Below, piece by piece: positions 12,391-23,164 of a stretch of 64,000 nt of DNA (positions are counted from its first letter, which is position 1; each line of letters begins with the position of its first letter). This DNA comes from Corydoras sp. C115. Its lineage: Eukaryota; Chordata; Actinopteri; Siluriformes; Callichthyidae. The stretch lies in the NCBI GenBank assembly GCA_019802505.1, contig JAFMOC010000266.1, positions 377,501 to 441,500 of the forward strand. The letters run 5' to 3'. The notes beneath the pieces were generated by a model that ran no database searches, was not told the origin of the DNA, and saw only the letters and a list, made by a program, of their open reading frames with translations. The position numbers and the translations under genes were made by a program.

Positions 12391-12634
12391 GTTTGCAGAG
12401 TGCAGCGCAGCTGAGCTTCGTCCTGCTCAAGGTTTTCACTGCTGACATTTACAAAAAAGCCAAATGCTTATTGTTTTTAAAACCAATGTTGTCCTATTTC
12501 TATCAGGGTCAGTGTTGGCCAGTGGTTTTGATCTGGTAAGCAGGTGTGGACGATTGCAGTGCGTTAACACAAACGTATTTTTAGGTTTTGCCAACATGGG
12601 TTTCTAACTTTATAGATCAGGAAAAAAACTAATG
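12391..12634 (+). repeat. Duplicated segment, copy A (hAT-bearing)
   Basis: TTTGCAGAGTGCAGCGCAGC through ACTTTATAGATCAGGAAAA. Matches 13060-13297 with few changes. Confidence 0.92.
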
Positions 12635-12638
12635 TAAG

Positions 12639-12880
12639 AGGCAGCACGGTGGTTTAGTGGTTGGCATGTTCTCCTCTCAGCACTAGGGATTCCCGCTTCA
12701 AATTGCCCCATATAGAGTGTGTCTGTGTGAGTGAGTGTGTGGCCAGCGATGGATTGGCGTCCTGTCCTGGGTGTATCTGCCCAGCGCCCGAAACGTTCTC
12801 CCCTGGATGGGCATGGGGAACCCCCCCCCGCGACCCTAATAGAGGATAAAGCGGAAGATAATGGATGGATGAATAAATGA
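12639..12880 (+). mobile_element. V-SINE with core deleted
   Basis: The head runs to GATTCCCGCTTC and then jumps to AAATTGCCCCATATAG, removing the whole conserved core; body and tail are normal. Confidence 0.85.
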
Positions 12881-12885
12881 ATGAA

Positions 12886-13030
12886 TTGACCTTGATCCAT
12901 GGTTTTGGACTGTGGGAGGAAACCAGAGAACCCGGAGGAAACCCACGTGGACACGGGGAGAACATGGAAACTCCACCCAGATGGGGAATCAAACCGGGAA
13001 TCCCTAGTGCTGAGAGGAGAACATGCCAAT
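12886..13030 (-). mobile_element. V-SINE, core and head only
   Basis: Starts at GACCTTGATCCATGG, ends AGGAGAACATGCCAA, where duplicated copy B begins. Confidence 0.85.
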
Positions 13031-13032
13031 GC

Positions 13033-13297
13033 TGGACGGGTCAGCATTCGGGTTGGTGGTTTGCAGAGTGCAGCGCAGCTGAGCTTCGTCCTGCTCATGG
13101 TTTTCACTGCTGACATTTACAAAAAAGCCAAATGCTTATTGTTTTTAAGCCCAATGTTGTCCTATTTCTATCAGGGTCAGTGTCGGCCAGTGGTTTTGAT
13201 CTGGTAAGCAGGTGTGGACGATTGCAGTGCGTTAACACAAACTTATTTTTAGGTTTTGCCAACATGGGTTTATAACTTTATAGATCAGGAAAAAAAA
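13033..13297 (+). repeat. Duplicated segment, copy B (hAT-free)
   Basis: TGGACGGGTCAGCATTCGGG reads straight into GGTGGTTTGCAGAGTGC, joining the sequences that in copy A lie on both sides of the hAT element. It therefore preserves the empty site. Confidence 0.92.
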
Positions 13298-13310
13298 AAA
13301 TCTCAGCTCA

Positions 13311-13437
13311 TTATCCATCCATTATCTTCCGCTTTATCCTCTATTAGAGTAGGTTTAAACCCGATCTGGGTGGAGTTTCCACGTTCTCCCCGTGTCTGTG
13401 TGGGTTTCCTTCGGGTTCTCTGGTTGCCTCCCACTTT
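13311..13437. mobile_element. V-SINE mosaic
   Basis: A minus-strand tail (13311-13352) is joined to a plus-strand core (13353-13437) with the rest missing. Confidence 0.75.
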
Positions 13438-13443
13438 GAAAAG

Positions 13444-13571
13444 TGAGGCTCCCCACCGCTGTGACGCGGGTCCCACGGACGAAGGAGGGGGTGGGGGAAT
13501 GAGGAATGTGACCCCATCCTCAGAGGAATCTTCAAGATTGGCAAACAAACACATAGTTTACATTAGTTTTA
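13444..13571 (+). pseudogene. CERKL: Broken partial copy of CERKL exon 1
   Basis: CTGTGACGCGGGTCCC, CATCCTCAGAGGAATCTTCA and AGATTGGCAAAC repeat 9375-9472 of exon 1 with small deletions and substitutions, still spelling LRGIFKIGK. At GGCAAAC it jumps to AACACATAGTTTACATTAG, which matches the intron at about 9673-9694. About 200 bases, including the end of exon 1 and its splice donor, are therefore lost. The frame stops soon after (SLH then TAG). It lacks an ATG and a donor, so it should not work as an exon. It is a duplication relic inside intron 1 and contains no sign of RNA-mediated copying. Confidence 0.85.
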
Positions 13572-13584
13572 ATGGCTTTTAAAA

Positions 13585-13750
13585 TGAACAAGGTGGCATG
13601 GTGGTGTGTTATTTAGTACGTCTGTGTCTGTGTGGGTTTCCTCCGGGTTCTCCAGTTGCCTCAGGGATCGCGGGGGGTTCCCCATGCCCATCCAGCCCAT
13701 ATCCAGGGTCAAATGTTCTCCCCGCAACCCTAGTAGAGGACAAAGCAAAA
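13585..13750 (+). mobile_element. V-SINE mosaic fragment
   Basis: Degraded head (GGTGGCATGGTGG), part of the core and a tail-like CCCTAGTAGAGGACAAAGC with large internal gaps. Confidence 0.7.
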
Positions 13751-13751
13751 T

Positions 13752-14098
13752 ATCCATCCATCCATCCATTATCTTCCACTTTATCCTCTATTAGGGTCGC
13801 GGGGGGGGGTGGGTTCCCCATGCCCATCCAGGGGAGAACGTCTCGGGAGCTGGGCAGATACACTCAGGACAGGGTGCCAATCTATCTGTCACACACATAC
13901 TCGCACAAACACACAAACACACCCTATATGGGGCAATTTGGAGAATTCAATTGACTTGATCCATATTTTTGGACTGTGGGAGGAAACCGGAGAACCCGGA
14001 GGAAACCCACGCGGACACGGGGTGAACATGGAAACTCCACCCAGATTGGGATTCAAACCTGGAATCCCTAGTGCTGAGAGGAGAACATGCTAACCACT
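13752..14098 (-). mobile_element. V-SINE, full length
   Basis: Complete from CCATCCATCCATTATC to GAACATGCTAACCAC. The body is slightly altered (CACACATACTCGCACAAAC). Confidence 0.88.
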
Positions 14099-14103
14099 AG
14101 TAG

Positions 14104-14690
14104 CTGGGGTCACGGGGGAAGGCATTTCAGGCGCTGGGCAGTTGCACCCAGGACAGGCTGCCAATCCATTACTGAACACACACTCAAATTAGATAGCGGC
14201 AATTTACAGCTTCCATTTCACCTTGAATCCTTGTTTTGGGACTGAAAAACAAGGACTATCTAAATTACCCCATATGTGTGTTACCCTCCAGCAATAGATT
14301 GGTGCCCTGTCCTGGGTGTATCTGACCCATCTGCCCATTTCCTTCTGGTTCTCTGGATTCAAGGTAAATTGACATCTCTAAATTGCCCCATCGAAATCAC
14401 CCCATATGTGTGTATTTTTTTTAAGAGTAAAGGAAATTTACCTGCAATTTTTACTGTATGGCTTGGTAATATCTCATCTTATCTCATTATCTTATCTTCC
14501 GCCTTATCCTCTACTATTGTGGTGGTGGGGGTTACATGCCCATCCAGGCGAGAATGTTTTGAGCATTGGGCAGATACACAGTGACATACATAGGGGCAAT
14601 TTAGAGCAGCCAATTCATCTTGAATCCATCTTTTTGGACTGTGGGAGGAAACCAGAGAACCTGGAGGAAACCCATGTGGACATAGTGCTT
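14104..14690. mobile_element. Cluster of old V-SINE fragments
   Basis: Minus-strand subfamily-B-like pieces at 14104-14250 and 14470-14690 flank short plus-strand fragments near 14260-14405 (ATTACCCCATATGTGTG, CCCTGTCCTGGGTGTATC). All lack parts of head or tail. Confidence 0.7.
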
Positions 14691-14800
14691 GGTAATATAT
14701 CAATTGTTGATGTGGTAAATTATGTATTTTGTAACTTTTCTGTATTGTGTTTTGTATCGTGGAGTGATTTTCAGAGGTCCAAATTAAAAACAAAATAAGC
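14690..14800. repeat. Inverse copy of the 11081-11244 insert
   Basis: Inverse match to the earlier insert with a ~55-base internal replacement. It is followed by the same SINE core junction (AGCTGGGTGGAGTTTCC). Confidence 0.85.
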
Positions 14801-15086
14801 TGGGTGGAGTTTCCATGTTCTCCCCGTGTCCGCGTGGGTTTCCTCCGGGTTCTCCGGTTTCCTCCCACAGTCCAAAAACATGGATCAAGGTCAATGGAAT
14901 TGACCAAATCCAAATTGCCCCATATAGAGTGTGTCTGTGTGAGTGAGTGTGTGCCCAGTGATAGATTAGCACCCTGTCCTAGGTGTATCTGCCCAGCGCC
15001 CGAGACGTTCTCCCCTGGATGGGCATGGGGAACCCCCCCGAGAACCTAATAGAGGATAAAGCAGAAGATAACGGATGGATGGATGG
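14799..15086 (+). mobile_element. V-SINE, core to tail
   Basis: Begins in the core at CTGGGTGGAGTTTCC; tail GAAGATAACGGATGG. Confidence 0.85.
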
Positions 15087-15345
15087 AGTTTCCATGTTCT
15101 CCCCGTGTCCGCGTGGGTTCTCCGGTTTCCTCCCACAGTCCAAAAACATGGATCAAGGTCAATTAAATCCCCCAAATTGCCCCATATAGAGTGTGTCTGT
15201 GTGAGTAAGTAAGTGCCCAGCGATAGATAGGCGCCCTGTCCTGGTTGTATCTGCCCAGCGCCTGAAACGTTCTCCCCTGGATGGGCATGGGGAACCCCCC
15301 CCCCCCTCCCCGCGACCCTAATAGATGAAGCAGAAGACAATGGAT
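15087..15345 (+). mobile_element. V-SINE, core to tail
   Basis: Directly abuts the preceding copy without a head. Tail shortened (AATAGATGAAGCAGAAGAC). Confidence 0.85.
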
Positions 15346-16073
15346 TGATGCTAAGTCACATTGAATATGAATCTTTATGCCGGCCCTGTAATGGAGAGGA
15401 AACCCGTTCTAGGTGTTTCCTCTACATTACTCAGGGTTGGCTCTAGAACCCAGCGCTGCTGATTCTAAGCGGTTTAGAAAATGATTAAATGAGGTTTACG
15501 GCTAAATCTGCATTCATCCTGCCGAGGTCACTTGACGAGTATGTACAGTGTCGCTGCTTTCTGTCGGCTGCTTTCATGGTCGATATTCATCTTCAGGTGA
15601 TATTTAATGATTAAAGATACACCACGGCCGAACAAGCCAGTTAAAAAAGCGGGAAGTCGGTGCTGCCAAGAAGTCGTGTGTGACAGATGTGCTGGTAATA
15701 GATTCCGGCTGATTGTCGTGGCCACCTAAAGTAGAGCATCTGTCAGTCTTGTGGACATTTAGCAAATGTCCAAGTAAATGATACTCAAAGTGACCATCTG
15801 CATGACTGCACTGAGCACACAGACATATGACTCTCTGCACCAGGCACAGATTTGTATTTTTCACTGTGGACACGGTCCACGTTCGGGCCAGTATTTTAAT
15901 TATACTTCATTTAAGACATTTGGCATCAAACGCATTAATCAACATGAGCTGGTAGAACTGTATTAGGTACAAAATATACCTGAGACTCTTCATTCTTTAG
16001 AGTGGTTATCAGTATTTAGGGGGCTGCATATGAAAAAGTCATAGAGAATTTAGAAATAAGTTTATTTGTATAG

Positions 16074-16075
<2 letters not shown>
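15346..16075. other. Unique intronic sequence
   Basis: About 700 bp of non-repetitive sequence of balanced composition. No open frame with family resemblance; could be a candidate for conserved non-coding sequence. Confidence 0.45.

Positions 16076-16148
<73 letters not shown>
16076..16148. repeat. (TA)n microsatellite
   Basis: About 70 bases of perfect TA. Confidence 0.97.
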
Positions 16149-16151
<3 letters not shown>

Positions 16152-16299
16152 TGTGGGTGTGTACACAGTGTGTATATACAGTATATATACTGTGTATATG
16201 GTGTGTATATATATATATAATGTGTATTATATGTATATATATGTGTTGTGTGTATATGTAGAGGAATACAGCTCTTACAAAAGTATATAGCAGTGAAAT

Positions 16300-16342
16300 A
16301 TTTGTATATGTGTATATGTGTGTTATGTGTGTATATGTGTGT

Positions 16343-16380
<38 letters not shown>

Positions 16381-16485
16381 CACATACCAGACAAAAAATT
16401 TGTGTGTGTGTTTCGTGTTTGTGTGTGTGTGTGTGTGTGTGTGCGCATAGCTCTTACCAAGAAAAATTTGTGTGTGTGTGTTTCA

Positions 16486-16520
<35 letters not shown>

Positions 16521-16751
16521 ACAGTTCTCACCAAGATCAATTTGTGTTTGTGTGTGTGTGTGTATGCATGCGCAGCTCGCACAAAGTAAAATTTGTGTGT
16601 GTGTTCTCACCAAGAACAATTTGTGTGTTGGTGTGTGTGTGTGTGTGTGTGTGTGCACAGCTCTTACCAAGAAAAAAATGTGTGTGTGTTTCATGTTTGT
16701 GTGTGTGTGTGCACAGTTCTTACCAAGAACAATTTGTGTTTGTGTGTTTCA

Positions 16752-16800
<49 letters not shown>

Positions 16801-16918
16801 ACAGTTCTCACCAAGAACAATTTGTGTTTGTGTGTTTCATGTTTGTGTGTGTGTTTCATGTGTGTGTGTGTGTGTGTGCACAGTTCTTACCAAGAACAAT
16901 TTGTGTTTGTGTGTTTCA

Positions 16919-16963
<45 letters not shown>

Positions 16964-17070
16964 ACAGTTCTCACCAAGAAAAAATTTTTGTGTTTTCGTG
17001 TGTGTGTGTGTGTGTGTGTGTGCGCAGCCGCACAGTTCTCACCAAGAAAAATTTGTGTGTGTGTGTTTCG

Positions 17071-17119
<49 letters not shown>

Positions 17120-17158
17120 ACAGCTCTTACCAAGAAAAATTTTTGTGTGTGTGTTTCA

Positions 17159-17197
<39 letters not shown>

Positions 17198-17734
17198 ACA
17201 GTTCTCACCAAGATCAATTTGTGTTTGTGTGTGTATGCATGCGCAGCTCGCACAAAGTAAAATTTGTGTGTGTTCTCACCAAGAACAATTTGTGTGTTGG
17301 TGTGTGTGTGTGTGTGTGTGTGCACACAGCTCTTACCAAGAAAAAAATGTGTGTGTGTTTCATGTTTGTGTGTGTGTGTGTGCACAGTTCTTATCAAGAA
17401 CAATTTGTGTTTGTGTGTTTCATGTTTGTGTGTGTGTGTGTGTGTGTGCACAGTTCTCACCAAGAACAATTTGTGTTTGTGTGTTTCATGTTTGTGTGTG
17501 TGTTTCATGTGTGTGTGTGTGCACAGTTCTCACCAAGAACAATTTGTGTTTGTGTGTTTCATGTTTGTGTGTGTGTTGTGTGTGTGTGTGTGTACAGTTC
17601 TCACCAAGAACAATTTGTGTTTTGTGTGTGTGTACGCGCAGCTCACACAAAGTAAAAGTCACCCAAAACAATTTGTGTTGTGTGTGTGGTGTGTGTGTGC
17701 ACAGCTCTCACCAAGAACAATTTGTTTTTGTGTT

Positions 17735-17769
<35 letters not shown>

Positions 17770-17790
17770 ACAGCTTCTACCAAGAAAAAA

Positions 17791-17824
<34 letters not shown>

Positions 17825-17929
17825 GTGTGTGTGTGTGTGTGTGCACAGTTCTCACCAAGAACAATTTTGTGTTTGTGTGTTTCGGTGTGCACAGTTCTTA
17901 CCAAGAACAATTTGTGTGTGTGTGTTTCA

Positions 17930-17966
<37 letters not shown>

Positions 17967-18244
17967 ACAGTTCTCACCAAGAACAATTTGTGTTTGTGTG
18001 TGTGTGTACGCATGCGCAGCTCGCACAAAGTAAAATTTGTGTGTGTGTTCTCACCAAGAACAATTTGTGTGTGTGTGTGTGTGTGTGTGTATGCGCACAG
18101 CTCTTACCAAGAAAAAATTGTGTGTGTGTGTTTCATGTTTGTGTGTGTGTGTGTGCGCGCGCGCAGTTCTTACCAAGAAAAATTTGTGCGTGTGTGTGTG
18201 TGCGCACAGCTCTTACCAAGAAAAATTTGTGTGTGTGTGTTTCG

Positions 18245-18298
<54 letters not shown>

Positions 18299-18387
18299 CA
18301 GCTCTCACCAAGAAAATTTTGTTTGTGTGTGTGTTTCGTGTTTTTTTGTGTGTGTGTGTGTGCGCACACAGTACTCACCAAGACAAA

Positions 18388-18426
<39 letters not shown>

Positions 18427-18516
18427 GCACACAGTTTTCACCAAGAAAAATTTGTGTGTTTGTGTTTCGTGTTTTGTGTGTGTGTGTTTGTGTGTGTGCA
18501 CAGTTCTCACCAATAA

Positions 18517-18564
<48 letters not shown>
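16300..18564 (+). repeat. TG-rich higher-order minisatellite, ~2.2 kb
   Basis: About 30 units of (TG)n followed by CACAGTTCTCACCAAGAACA ATTTGTG, often with TTTGTGTGTTTCATG. A distinct variant, GCATGCGCAGCTCGCACAAA G, returns near 16562, 17232 and 18008 (related form near 17634), giving a higher-order period of about 670-780 bp. All plus-strand frames stay open because (TG)n has no stops in them. Confidence 0.93.
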
Positions 18565-18565
<1 letters not shown>

Positions 18566-18705
18566 TATATACTTGGCAAAATAAAGTGATCATTAATTCT
18601 GATCTGATTTCTGATTAATTCCAATAATAGATCATAAATTACACGGCTACTGTCAGAGTTTTGCGCGAGCTTTATTCCTGTCCATTTAATTTTGCCGGTT
18701 TGTAT

Positions 18706-18739
<34 letters not shown>

Positions 18740-19160
18740 GCACCAGTCTACGCTGCTTATTGACAGAAGGACTCAAATAAGCAAAGATAAAGGCCCGGCC
18801 CCCTTAAGCTTAGCAGCCAGTACTTTTTAATCAGTGATCCAAGCTAATGTTATTAAGCCAGCACTCTCATTACACAGAAAGCATCCATCTAATAACCCCC
18901 TATGGCCTTTACCAAATGCTGTCATGAAACTGCCAGATAACAACAGCGAGACACAGAGATGAGTGGAGCGTGCTTTTCTATATGACACTCATGCTCATAA
19001 TATTCTTGCCCAGAAGGAGAGGATCTAGGGATCGCACTCCATCCCTGAACAGACTGATAAGTGTGTGTACACTAAGCTTAGTATAGAAATGCTGCCACTT
19101 TAGATCATTGTCTCTTTGCTTGGAATTCCTTGATAATGCGGTGTGCAGAATTAGTAGGAA
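18565..19160. other. Unique sequence with T(32) run
   Basis: A homopolymer T run at about 18706-18737; the rest is non-repetitive with no gene recognised. Confidence 0.5.
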
Positions 19161-19919
19161 CCATCCATCCCATCCATCCATCCCTCCATCCCTCCATCCA
19201 TCCCATCCATCCATCCCTCCATCCCTCCATCCCTCCATCCATCCCTCCATCCCTCCATCCCTCCATCCATCCATCCCATCCCATCCCATCCATCCCTCCA
19301 TCCCTCCCTCCCTCCCTCCATCCCTCCCTCCCTCCATCCCTCCCTCCATCCATCCCTCCATCCATCCATCCATCCATCCATCCATCCATCCCTCCATCCA
19401 TCCATCCATCCCTCCATCCATCCCTCCATCCCTCCATCCATCCATCCCATCCCATCCATCCCATCCCTCCATCCATCCCTCCATCCATCCCTCCATCCCT
19501 CCCTCCATCCATCCATCCATCCCTCCATCCATCTATCCATCCATTAATCCCTCCATCCATCCATCCATCCCATCCCATCCCATCCCACCCATCCATCCAT
19601 CCCTCCATCCCTCCCTCCATCCCTCCATCCCTCCATCCATCCCTCCATCCCATCCATCCATCCTCCCATCCCTCCTCCCTCCCTCCATCCCTCCCTCCAT
19701 CCCTCCCTCCATCCATCCCTCCATCCATCCCTCCATCCATCCCTCCATCCATCCCTCCCTCCCTCCCTCCCTCCCTCCCTCCATCCCTCCCTCCCATCCC
19801 TCCCTCCATCCCTCCCTCCTCCATCCCTCCCTCCATCCATCCCTCCATCCATCCATCCATCCATCCATCCCATCCCATCCCATCCCTCCCTCCATCCCTC
19901 CATCCATCCCTCCCCCTCC
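19161..19919. repeat. CCATCCCT/CATC tetranucleotide array
   Basis: About 760 bases built only from CATC and CCTC units with occasional CCCATC. On the minus strand this is an ATGG-rich expansion like the V-SINE tail, which suggests it grew from such a tail. HPSIPPS and GWMEGWRDG frames are repeat artefacts. Confidence 0.93.
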
Positions 19920-20083
19920 CCATATAGAGTGTGTGTCTGTGAGTGAGTGTGTGCCCAGTGATAGATTGGCGTCCTGTCCTGGGTCTATCTGCCCAGCGCC
20001 CAAAACGTTCTCCCCCGGATGGGCATGGGGAACCCCACCGCGACCCTAATAGAGGATAAAGTGGAAGACAATGAATGAATGGA
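19920..20083 (+). mobile_element. V-SINE, body to tail
   Basis: Starts at CATATAGAGTGTGTG directly after the CATC array; head and core are gone. Confidence 0.85.
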
Positions 20084-20100
20084 TAAATGTTTATAATAGG

Positions 20101-20433
20101 GGGGCAGCACGTTCGCCTCTCAGCACTAGGGAGTCCCGGTTCGAATCCCCATCTGGGTGGAGTTTCCATGTTCTCCCCGTGTCCGCGTGGGTTTCCTCCG
20201 GGTTCTCCGGTTTCTTCCCACAGTCCAAAAACATGGCTCAAGTCAATTGGGTTCTCCAAATTGCCCCGTATAGAGTGTGTCTGTGTGAGTGAGTGTGTGC
20301 CCAGCGATAGATTGGCGCCCTGTCCTGGGTGTATCTGCCCAGCGCCCGAAAGGTTCTGCCCTGGATGGGCATGAGGAACCCCCCCCGCGACCCTAATAGA
20401 GGATAAAGCGGAAGATAATGGATGGATGGATGA
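20101..20433 (+). mobile_element. V-SINE, A box missing
   Basis: Starts GGGGCAGCACGTTCGCC, as in the 3421 copy, and has the same TGTTTATAATAGG spacer on each side. Confidence 0.88.
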
Positions 20434-20449
20434 ATGTTTATAATAGGGG

Positions 20450-20630
20450 TGCAGCATGTTCTCCTTTCAGCACTAGGGATTCCCGGTTTCCATGTTCTCC
20501 CCGTGTCTGCTGGGTTTCCTCCGGGTTCTCCGGTTTCCTCCCACAGTCCAAAAACTTGGATCAAGTCCCCCCCCCCCCCCCCCGTGACCCTAATAGAGGA
20601 TAAAGTGGAAGATAATGGATGGATGGAAGT
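20450..20630 (+). mobile_element. V-SINE with internal deletions
   Basis: B box and body are missing: GATTCCCGG joins TTTCCATG, and the core end joins a C(20) run and the tail. Confidence 0.83.
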
Positions 20631-21135
20631 CATCTATCCATGATGCAACAGCCCTTTATGCTGGACAAATGCATAAAAAGATGTTTTTATAGCCATAAAA
20701 TAGTTATCGATAGGTGGATTGTTTCAGACGCAGCATTACGCCACTGGAATTAAGAGTAGGGACCAAAAAAAACGAAAACGGCATGTGCCATACTTCGGTT
20801 CCGCCTCCTCACCCAAGCCTCGTCAGTTATTTTACGCTTCTGCATTGGTTGGCTCAACATTGGTTGAAAGCCTGATTCCCGAATCATCATTGCAGTGGCA
20901 ACAGTAAATGCTATAGTTTGGGCCAAGGTTCTAGCTAACCCAAGAGAATAGGCGGCCCCTGTGTTTTCAATGGCTTCAATACAACCATGCAGCTCGGTTG
21001 ATATTTGGTGTGTGAATGGTGTAGCTGTCAGGACGCCAATGGCAAGAATACTATAAGAAAACTGGAAAGCTTATTTGGAAGGAAAATTGTGAAGAGAAAC
21101 TTATTTTTAAACTGAAAACTTACAAGAAAGAAATT
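20631..21135. other. Unique sequence
   Basis: Non-repetitive in this window; the open frame at 20719-20907 resembles nothing I know. Confidence 0.45.
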
Positions 21136-21139
21136 CTTC

Positions 21140-21462
21140 GTTATCCATCCATCCATTATCTTCAGCTTTATCCTCTACTAGGGTTGTGGGGGGGGTTCCC
21201 CATGCCTATCCAGGGGAGAACGTTTCGGGCTCTGGGCAGATACACCAATCTATGGCTGGGCACACACTCACTCACTCACACTCTAGTGTGACACACTCTA
21301 TATGGGGCAATTTAAAGAACTCAATTGTCCTTTATCCATGTTGTTTTTAGAGTGTGGGAGGAAACCGGAGAACCCGGAGGAAACCCACGCGGACATAGGA
21401 AGAACATGGAAACTCCACCCAGATTGGGATTCGAACCGGGAATCCCTAGATGCTGAGAATTC
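21140..21462 (-). mobile_element. V-SINE, near full length
   Basis: Body partly rearranged (ACACACTCTAGTGTGACACAC). The head ends at GATGCTGAGAATTCTTC, a truncation shared with the next copy. Confidence 0.85.
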
Positions 21463-21469
21463 TTCATTT

Positions 21470-21790
21470 TCCATCCATCCATTATCTTCCACTTTATCCT
21501 CTATTAGGGTCGCGGGGGGGTTCCCCATGCCCATCCAGGGGAGAACGTCTCAGGCGCTGGGCAGATACACACCAGGACAGGGTGCCAGTATATCACTGGG
21601 CACACACTCACACAGACACACTCAATATGGGGCAATTTGGAGAATTCTGTTGTCCTTGATCCATGTTGTTTTTAGAGTGTGGGAGGAAACCGGAGAACCC
21701 GGAGGAAACCCACGCGGACACAGGGAGAACATGGAAACTACACCCAGATTTGGAATTGAACCTGGATTCCCAAGTGCTGAGAATTCTTCA
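21470..21790 (-). mobile_element. V-SINE, near full length
   Basis: Shares the variants TTGTTTTTAGAGTGTGGG and GCTGAGAATTCTTCATT with the 21140 copy, so the two are tandem duplicates of one unit. Confidence 0.87.
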
Positions 21791-21875
21791 TTATATTCAT
21801 AATTATGGACACACAATGGGTACAACCACATGAGCTTAGTGGACATTACAATTTAAACCCATAGATAAGAATGTA

Positions 21876-22215
21876 GCAGGGGGGGCTTAGTGGTTAGCAT
21901 GTTCTCCTCTCAGCACTAGAAATTCCCAGTTCAAATCCCCATCTGGGTGGAGTTTCCATGTGTCCTGTGGGTCTCCTCCAGGTTCTCCGGTTTCCTCCCA
22001 CAGTCCAAAAACATGGATCAAGTCAATTGAATTCTCCAAATTGCCCCATATAGAGTGTGTCTGTGTGAGTGAGTGTGACCAGCGATAGATTGACGCCCTG
22101 TCCTGGGTGTATCTGCCCAGCACCCGAGACGTTCTCCCCTGGATGGGCATGGAGAACCCCCCCCCTAAAATGACCCTAATAGAGGATAAAGTGGAAGATA
22201 ATGGATGAATGGATA
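21876..22215 (+). mobile_element. V-SINE, head shortened
   Basis: Starts GGGGGGGCTTAGTGG; shares GTGTGACCAGCGATAG with the next copy. Confidence 0.87.
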
Positions 22216-22227
22216 AGTTTGAGATGG

Positions 22228-22550
22228 GGCAGCACAGTGGTTTAGTGGTTAGCATGTTCTCCTCTCAGCAATAGGGATCCCTGGTTCGAATCCCAATCTG
22301 GGTGGAGTTTCCATGTTCTCCCCTTGTCCGTGTGGGTTTCCTCCGGGTTCTCCGGTTTCCTCCCACAGTCCAAAAACATGGATCAAGTCAATTGAGTTCT
22401 CCAAATTGCCCCATATAGAGTGTGTCTGTGTGAGTGAGTGTGACCAGCGATAGATTGGCGCCCTGTCCTGGGTGTATCCCCATGGGCATGGGAACCCCCC
22501 CCCCCCCCCCCGACCCTAATAGAGGATTAAGCGGAAGATAATGGATGAAT
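22228..22550 (+). mobile_element. V-SINE, body deletion
   Basis: GTGTATCCCCATGGGC shows loss of the TGCCCAGCGCCC segment. Preceded by the AAGTTTGAGATGGGG spacer. Confidence 0.87.
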
Positions 22551-22930
22551 AAGACTATAAGATCATCGTAACAGTAAGTGAATGTGATTAAATAGATAAT
22601 GTGAATATTAAAAAAAGGTGGTGAAGCTAACGATGGTCTCCTGAGGGTTCCATATAGAGTGTTATGCAGCGTGTGGCTTGGATCTCGTGGGGGTCTTGGA
22701 ATTTGCTCCCTGGGGAAATGGGGTTGGATCTGTGTAGGTTGTATGTTGGTTGTACTACAAACCATTTCTAATCGAAACATTCACCATCAGTTTGTACCTT
22801 CAGAAACACGCAAATAGAAAGCCACCTTTTCTGTGTGCTTTTGGTTTAAGATGGTCGTACCGTCGCGCGACGCTGGTGTTCCCAATATACGCCATTACAG
22901 ATTTGCCGAGTGTACGAAAAATGTTTTTGT
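22551..22930. other. Unique sequence
   Basis: No recognisable element apart from a short GTCGCGCGACG palindrome at 22862. Confidence 0.45.
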
Positions 22931-22934
22931 TTTG

Positions 22935-23164
22935 ATACACCCAGGACAGGGCGTCAATCTATCACTGGCACACACTCACTCACACACACACACTCTATAT
23001 GGGGCAATTTGGAGAATTCAGTTGACTTGATCCATGTTTTTGGACTGTGGGAGGAAACCGGAGAACCCGGAGGAAACCCACGCGGATACGGGGAGAACAT
23101 GGAAACTCCACCCAGATTGGGATTCGAACCGGGAATCCCTAGTGCTGAGAGGAGAACATGCTAA
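22935..23164 (-). mobile_element. V-SINE split by a solo LTR
   Basis: Body to head; the last ~15 bases of the element (CTAACCACTAAGCC) lie at 23548-23561 beyond the LTR. Confidence 0.88.

Noticed and set aside
13256..13582. Functional second CERKL first exon
   Set aside because: No ATG in the CERKL frame, no splice donor, and the frame ends shortly after the conserved block, so it is listed as a pseudogene fragment.
16318..18584. Open frames of 445 and 663 codons rich in Cys-Val
   Set aside because: They are translations of (TG)n and its repeat units; all three frames are open and the product is CVCVCV with repeated SSHQEQFVFVC. No gene.
19105..20457. Long HPSIPPS (plus) and GWMEGWRDGG (minus) frames
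   Set aside because: Direct translation of the CATC/CCTC array plus SINE; low complexity in every frame.
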